From contig JAUJYZ010000424.1 in the NCBI GenBank assembly GCA_033675265.1, positions 31,001 to 95,000 on the forward strand: DNA of 64,000 bases, given 5' to 3'. This DNA comes from Actinostola sp. cb2023. Lineage: Eukaryota; Cnidaria; Anthozoa; Actiniaria; Actinostolidae. The notes beneath the pieces were generated by a model, which did no database searches, was not told the origin of the DNA, and saw only the letters and a program-made list of their open reading frames with translations. Below are positions 58,800-64,000 of this stretch, in pieces (within the stretch, counting starts at the first letter, position 1; each line of letters opens with the position of its first letter). Both the position numbers and the translations under genes were made by a program.

Positions 58800-60950
58800 A
58801 AAATGTTTAAAATGGCGTTATTTTCTACAAGGTCTGGTGTATGTTTGAGATAAAACAAATGCCTATGAATGAGTGTGCATCGTTTCTTTGATTGTTTGTG
58901 AACTCTAACTTAATCGTAGGCCACCACATATCACGTGCACTGTTGCTAGAGAGAATGATATAAATCGGGTCAAGTAAAATACTGAAAATATACCAAATAA
59001 ACAACGACACACAGCAATATCCCATGTATTTAGTTTATTCTGAGTTTTGAGTAGCCCTACACTACGCAGAGAAACACAGGTTCCCCTTATTAAAGAAGCA
59101 GAACTGACAGCCGTGGCTTCGTTGTCAATGGTCGAACAATGCATATGGAATCAATCGACAGTCAGTTCTACAGTTTACTAAGGAAAAACTGTGGTAATTA
59201 ATAGGTTCATTAGAGTTTTAGCGACCCAATTACTGGCTTGCCATCGTGGCGGCCATGTTGGTTCCCGATAACGAAGCATTCTTCACTAGCTTCTCTTGTT
59301 TGCTCCACCAACATGGCCGCTGCATCTTTGTACTTTAAATCTGCAGAGATTGATTGCAAACCAGCAATATTTTAGTTGAGTACAACCTGTATTATTCACT
59401 AGTCCACTACTAGATAATTCTATTAGTCTTGAATCAACCATGACTCGTTTCAGCCCTTCTATGTACATGAATTCATTCCTTTCCTCCTTATTCTATATAC
59501 ATTCTGTGAACACAAAACTAACGCTAATCTCTCTAAAATTCTACATGGAAAGTTTCAAGCTTCATTTGTAACAAAAATAACGAAGTAATTAAAGAAAAAT
59601 TTGACTTTCTTTCAAGTAGTTTTTGAAACTACAAATGTTCCCTTTGGCCAATCGATCACCATGGCAACAAGCCGAAACGAGTGTCTCCCCCCCTTAATTC
59701 AATGACATTATAATTATTATTATTATTAGAATTTTACGAAAATGGCGGCTACTTATCGGTCCAGAATGCTTTGCGGGACTAAAATCGCAAAGAATCATGG
59801 ATAAAATCAAGCCGCACGATCATCACAATTTTGGTCAGCGGTAGATTTGAAATAGCTACACAAAGAGTCCCAGCACCGTATTTTGACAGACCTGAATGCA
59901 ACACTAGATTTATCCACCGTTTTAACACTACAGTATATCTGATGAGCAAGATTGAACGATTTACATACATCAAAAGCCTTAAGCGATGTAGCCTTGTGAC
60001 GTCAGCGAATGAGGTAGTTCAGATTTAAAGGACACTTACGACCCTCAAAGTCGCAATCACGTGATCTAATTTTATCTACCCAGAATTCAACTCTCGACCA
60101 TTCCAATAAGAAGGTCTGTATTCCCTCAGTCTCACACCGGATATCCGTTGCGTAATTCCCCCTTTATGTATGAGGTATATAACCCAACCCCCCCAACAAC
60201 CAATCTATGTTTTTCTTAGATTTGGTTTTCAGAATATATATATATATTGTTTATCGAGAGGAAAATATCACTTTTAATACATAGGGAAAAGTTTGGATTT
60301 TTCCTCTTTCGAAAATCAGTTCTTTGTTTTTGATTCAAACTGAATGTTAAACTTGTGCGGGGAGGGGAGGGGTGGGGTGGGGTGGTCGACATCGCAAGAG
60401 CGAAACCGCGAGGCACTATGGGATAGCACCTAAGTTATCGAATCTAGATTTATACGCCGATTTTGAACTCATAAACTTTCACCAGAAAAATAAACTTTGC
60501 AAGAATAAAGCATTGTGCGACATGCAAATTAACCCTGAAATGTCGAACGAAAGCGACGAAATAATACAAAATAAAACTGAATTTTGAACATTTTTTTGCA
60601 AAACGTAAACAAAACAAACCGAATTCTCGAAGAACTCATTTTTCACTCGAAATTACGTACTTAAAACAGTAATAAAAAAAACTGGAATTATAAAAATAAC
60701 GAAATCTCTGATATATAATATTTATAGATGTTTGTCGAATGCATGCAATACTCTACTTTCTCTAAAAGTTAACTTAACTCAAACTGCATGTTTTTCAAGA
60801 TGGCGGAATGGCGAAATCGTTCCCATAATTCCTTGTTTTAGTGTAAATAAATATATGACCGGCTATGCTGAAATAAATAATGGTTGTATCACGTGACTCA
60901 GATAGAGGCACGTAACGTAAGGCGTTTCATCCGTGAATTGTTTTCCCCCC
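58800..60950. other. Downstream of ferlin, no gene seen
   Basis: Short frames only. A hairpin GGCGGCCATGTTGGTTCC / CCACCAACATGGCCGC lies at about 59249-59325. There is a short ATT run near 59712 and a C-tract near 60189. No promoter or gene is identifiable. Confidence 0.45.
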
Positions 60951-60957
60951 AACAGCG

Positions 60958-61044
60958 AGTGGGATACCTGTGGTATCTTTTTGAGGGTAAGCCCCTTGGA
61001 CTCAATCCCTCTCGGTCAAACACCCTGACCACAGGTAACCCACT
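60958..61044. mobile_element. 87-bp inverted repeat with CCTGTGG ends, 3' of ferlin
   Basis: AGTGGGATACCTGTGG and CCACAGGTAACCCACT form the ends, 58 bp from the ferlin stop codon, so it is probably in the 3' UTR. It is the clearest case in which the recurrent motif is a terminal inverted repeat. Confidence 0.65.
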
Positions 61045-61101
61045 CCTGTAAAAAATATATTTTCACGGACGACACGCCAAAGTGAGACTACTATTAGCTT
61101 A

Positions 61102-61134
61102 TCAGGCTCCAAAGATTTTCTTGACTGTGTAGCC
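61102..61134 (-). CDS. Ferlin, last coding exon (C-terminal tail)
   Basis: After the acceptor TTCTTTTATTCCAG the minus strand reads GYTVKKIFGA and a stop at 61102-61104. Joined in phase 0 to the CCG|GTTAGT donor at 61660, the protein ends YSMPGYTVKKIFGA. This is the short luminal or extracellular tail expected after the single C-terminal helix of ferlins. The frame of the preceding exon continues openly into the intron, but this exon is the better terminus. Confidence 0.88.
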   Translation of the reverse strand, partial: GYTVKKIFGA

Positions 61135-61284
61135 CTGGAATAAAAGAAAAAAAGGTTTTATTTTAGTTACGACATAAATCACGTTGATTATAAACTTGAT
61201 TATAAACTTTGCAGCGAAATCACTCGCGCAAAGTTTTGAACATTCTATGGCGTCAAATGTGTGTCAATGACAGATAACTCTAAA

Positions 61285-61545
61285 CCATCTGCAATACTCC
61301 AGTTTCGAGTTATTTTGGCACCGCTGTACTCCTTGACAAAAGATGCGTTTGCTCAGGCTTAGCCTCAATCCAGAGAATAACCCGTGCAATTAAAAATGGT
61401 TTCTATTGTTGAATGTCAACACTTTTTCTCGTTCTCGTCGGTATTTGTGAATAATTTACACTGAATTGAGGCTAAGCCTGAGCAAATGCGTCTTTTGTCA
61501 AGGAGTACAGCGGTGACTAAACAACTCGAAACTGGAGTATTTGTT
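61285..61545. mobile_element. Tc1/mariner-like MITE in the last ferlin intron
   Basis: TA-flanked CTCCAGTTTCGAGTT... to ...AACTCGAAACTGGAG, the best-preserved member of the family also found at 3089-3470 and 18594-18985. Confidence 0.8.
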
Positions 61546-61659
61546 AAATTTCTCGGGCAAATATTCCTCCAGCTTCCTCATATATATCACAGTATAGGCC
61601 CTTGAAGGAACTACTCTACTGTTCACATACACGGACATCAACACCACTAAGACACTAAC

Positions 61660-61807
61660 CGGCATGGAGTAGAAGAAGAGTCCCAAGAGAGCCACCAGGA
61701 GACCGATGACCAGGCACTTAAGCATGCACATCTTGTAGTTGTTCCACAGCATGGCCTTGAGGCCTTTGAGAGGATTCATCATCCACGTGAATGTGGCATC
61801 GGGACGA
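61660..61807 (-). CDS. Ferlin exon with the C-terminal transmembrane helix
   Basis: The exon starts after TTGTATTTTCTAG (AG at 61808-61809) and encodes RPDATFTWMMNPLKGLKAML, then WNNYKMCMLK and a hydrophobic helix (CLVIGLLVALLGLFFYSMP). Ferlins are large C2-domain proteins anchored at their C-terminus that act in calcium-triggered membrane fusion and repair. NRPD-x-x-F-x-W-x-x-NP before the helix is a family signature. The donor is CCG|GTTAGT, phase 0. If the intron is retained, the frame stays open to 61498 and adds about 48 residues, the last 13 from a MITE. Confidence 0.93.
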
Positions 61808-62318
61808 CTAGAAAATACAAAACAAAGAAACTCAGTTGGATCGATTAGAGTCGTTTTTGTATGAGTGGGAACCCTGTGGTACGGAGTTACGGTCACGGTA
61901 CGGAATCAAAGACATCTATTCAACCAATCACAGCGCGCAAAATCATTGCTCAACCAATCAGAATGCTTGGATACGGCACGGTCACCACACAGCACGAACC
62001 GTACCGTAACTACTTCCCACTTATGCGAAAACGACTCTACCATCACAACCAGAAGCACCACTATCATCATCTTCATTAGTGTTTGCTGGCTTGAACTTCA
62101 TGTATGCTTGTATGAAGTGTCCTGAGCATTGTTCTGTATGTAACCTTATTACCGTTCTCTAAATGATGTGCAGTAATGCATTTGAGCCTTTCAGTAATAA
62201 ACGGTAATGATGCTCAGGGTACCAGAACAATGTTCTGAACTCCGGAGACCCCGTGTCCCATCCCATGATGCATTGCATGCACAAAGTATTTTCGTAGGCT
62301 ACGAAAATTTGAGTTATA

Positions 62319-62850
62319 CAGTCGAACCTCCCGTAAGCGACCACCCCAAAATGTCAAGCTTTGTGGTCGCTTACGAGAGGTTCCAACTATAGTGATTTGA
62401 CTTGGAACTGAACTTTTGGTATTTTGGAAAACTGGTCGCTTAGGAGAGGTGGTCGCTTACGAGAGGTTCCAACTATAGTGATTTGACTTGGAACTGAACT
62501 TTTGGTATTTTGGAAAACTGGTCGCTTAGGAGAGGTGGTCGCTTACGAGAGGTTCCAACTATAGTGATTTGACTTGGAACTGAACTTTTGGTATTTTGGA
62601 AAACTGGTCGCTTAGGAGAGGTGGTCGCTTACGAGAGGTTCCAACTATAGTGATTTGACTTGGAACTGAACTTTTGGTATTTGGGAAAACTGGTCGCTTA
62701 GGAGAGGTGGGCTCGCTTACGAGAGGTTCCAACTATAGTGATTTGACTTGGAACTGTACTTTTGGTATTTGGGAAAACTGGTCGCTCAGGAGGTGGTCGC
62801 TTACGAGAGGTGGTCGCTTACGAGAGTGGTCGCAACCGGAGGTTCAACTG
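62319..62850. mobile_element. Mariner-like MITE with internal 86-bp repeats (ferlin intron)
   Basis: TA-flanked ends CAGTCGAACCTCC and GGAGGTTCAACTG. The interior is about five 86-bp tandem units (GGTCGCTTACGAGAGGTTCC ... GGAAAACTGGTCGCTTAGG). It lies in the intron 61808-62936. Confidence 0.85.
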
Positions 62851-62936
62851 TATTTATAAAATCAGCGGACAGTACGGTCAAATGAAAAGCGACCTAAGAT
62901 AGCTAGTACAGCATTAATATCCTCCGTTACACATAC

Positions 62937-63037
62937 TTGGGCTTTTCGAGAGCCTGCGGGTCTTCTCTGGCCCGTCCAGCGGGTTTCTTCTCGGCTTCTT
63001 CCTGCGTTAACAGCTCAAGTTCTGCTTCTACTTTTCC
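62937..63037 (-). CDS. Ferlin exon (linker before the membrane anchor)
   Basis: Between TTATTTCTTTTAG and CCCAA|GTATGT the minus strand encodes [20 protein letters not shown] and then [13 protein letters not shown]. It enters in phase 0 and leaves in phase 2, completing the Asn of KPN|RPD with the next exon. GKVE-x-E at the end of the last C2 domain and the EEAE-KxPAG-x-AR-x-(E/D)P linker are characteristic of otoferlin/myoferlin-type proteins. Confidence 0.93.
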
Positions 63038-63082
63038 CTAAAAGAAATAACACAAAGTACGTTAAACGAGCGCATTCCATTT

Positions 63083-63450
63083 TAGGGATGACATTGGGAC
63101 AATTTTGGGATCACTCACTCACTCGGCTGTAAACTTTCATTACGTTGCCGCTGAAGTACATCGCAGGCTGACGACTTTGGGGGAGGGGTGGTAATCCACG
63201 AGTTATAGGGATGACATTGGGACAATTTTGGGATCACTCACTCACTCGGCTGTAAACTTTCATTACGTTGCCGCTGAAGTGCATCGCAGGCTCACAACTT
63301 TGGGGGAGGGGTGGTAATCCACGAGTTATAGGGATGACATTGGGACAATTTTGGGATCACTCACTCACTCAGCTGTAAACTTTCATTACGTTGCCGCTGA
63401 AGTGCATCGCAGGCTCACGACTTTGGGGGAGGGGTGGTAATCCACGAGTT
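63083..63450. repeat. 123-bp tandem repeat, three units (ferlin intron)
   Basis: Units begin TAGGGATGACATTGGGACAA at 63083, 63206 and 63329, and end with GGGTGGTAATCCACGAGTTA. They are nearly identical. Confidence 0.92.
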
Positions 63451-63523
63451 GGCCAACGGGTGGCTTTGATTGAAGATGCTATAGATTTCCTTGAACCATT
63501 TTAGTTATTTTAAAACCACTTAC

Positions 63524-63702
63524 TGCAAGTTCGGCTTCTTCTTCTTCTGTGTTTACAATGAATGGCCAGAAACCCTTCATGTGTTTCATCTTGAAAAACG
63601 ACACTTGGGGCACGGTGCCGTCCTGCCTCATCAGATCGAGGGTACAGGTTTTAGAAGTCTTTGCTCCACGGGGCATGCGCGTCAAATCCAGGCACAAATC
63701 AC
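63524..63702 (-). CDS. Ferlin exon (last C2 domain)
   Basis: The exon follows TAAATTCTCATAG and ends GCA|GTAAGT. It encodes DLCLDLTRMPRGAKTSKTC, then VPQVSFFKMKHMKGFWPFIV and EEEEAELA. The G-D-x-x-L-D-L-x-R-(M/F)-P-R-G-A-K pattern and K-x-x-KG-(W/F)-WP are hallmarks of the ferlin C-terminal C2 region, and the exact wording is closest in my memory to otoferlin. It enters in phase 1 (Gly codon split), so an upstream exon must lie beyond 63.7 kb. The rest of this large gene (usually over 1,700 residues) is outside the window. Confidence 0.94.
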
Positions 63703-63720
63703 CTATGAGAATTTAGATTT

Positions 63721-64000
63721 AAAAATAAATAAAATTCAAATCAAAATCAAAATCAAAATCAAAATCAAAATCAAAATCAAAATCAAAATCAAAATCAAAA
63801 TCAAAATTCAAAAAATTCAAATCAAAATTCAAATCGAAATTCAAATCAAAATTCAAATCAAAATTCAAATTCATATCAAAAATCAAATTAAATTCAAATC
63901 AAAATTCAAATCAAAATTCAAATCAAAATTCAAATTCATATCAAAATTCAAATTAAATTCAAATAAAAAATAAAATCAAAAATCAAATCAAAATTAAAAT
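63721..64000. repeat. (TCAAAA)n / TCAAATTCAAA microsatellite
   Basis: Six-base TCAAAA units pass into degenerate ATTCAAATCAAA units up to the window edge, in the ferlin intron. The Lys-Ile frame over it is an artefact. Confidence 0.95.

Noticed and set aside
61498..61896. Ferlin C-terminus ending at 61498
   Set aside because: As the main isoform this is unlikely. A canonical tail exon (61102-61134) with a good acceptor and matching phase exists; the longer frame needs intron retention.

Overview
This is a stretch of animal nuclear genome. It is AT-rich, has GT-AG introns, long microsatellites and very dense small DNA transposons, and nothing in it looks bacterial or viral. The ferlin and GT17 glycosyltransferase genes, and the abundance of foldback MITEs, suggest an invertebrate. 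My guess is an anthozoan cnidarian (coral or sea anemone), but that is inference. Real coding sequence fills only a few per cent of the window. || Layout: (a) 1-0.2 kb, a HECT-domain exon cut by the left edge. (b) 2-28.3 kb, minus strand: a tandemly duplicated GT17 (MGAT3-like, bisecting GlcNAc-transferase) locus. It has two almost identical catalytic exons (7173-8325 and 24525-25677) and five near-identical first exons that encode a cytosolic tail, one membrane anchor and a stem (at 4.5, 12.0, 17.0, 21.8 and 28.2 kb). A sixth, diverged first exon lies at 46.5 kb. All six first exons are open and end in the same AAG|GTGAG donor in phase 2, which matches the acceptor phase of both catalytic exons. 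The locus could therefore work as a cassette of alternative membrane anchors. (c) 28.9-36.7 kb, nested inverted-repeat elements with a few unassigned ORFs. (d) 37.3-42.1 kb, a 4,722-bp mobile-looking element. It has two 442-bp terminal inverted repeats that appear identical and a 6-bp target duplication. Inside are two convergent spliced genes of unknown function, one of nine exons (about 302 aa, weakly SAM-like at its N-terminus) and one of three exons (57 aa). (e) 43-47 kb, a foldback element with tandem repeats in its arms, and little else. (f) 47.2-53.65 kb, an 85-bp satellite of about 76 units. (g) 53.9-58 kb, a cluster of MITEs, three of them with CAGG...CCTG ends and 5-bp target duplications. 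(h) 61.1-63.7 kb, minus strand: the last four coding exons of a ferlin, ending in a canonical short tail after the C-terminal membrane helix. || Because the GT17 locus is duplicated, its copies act as empty-site controls for several insertions. One 1.5-kb MULE-like element with a 9-bp target duplication sits directly against the start codon of one first exon. The strongest novelty candidates are the two-gene TIR element at 37.3-42.1 kb and the alternative-anchor arrangement of the GT17 locus. No rRNA, complete tRNA, CRISPR array or prokaryotic regulatory element was found.
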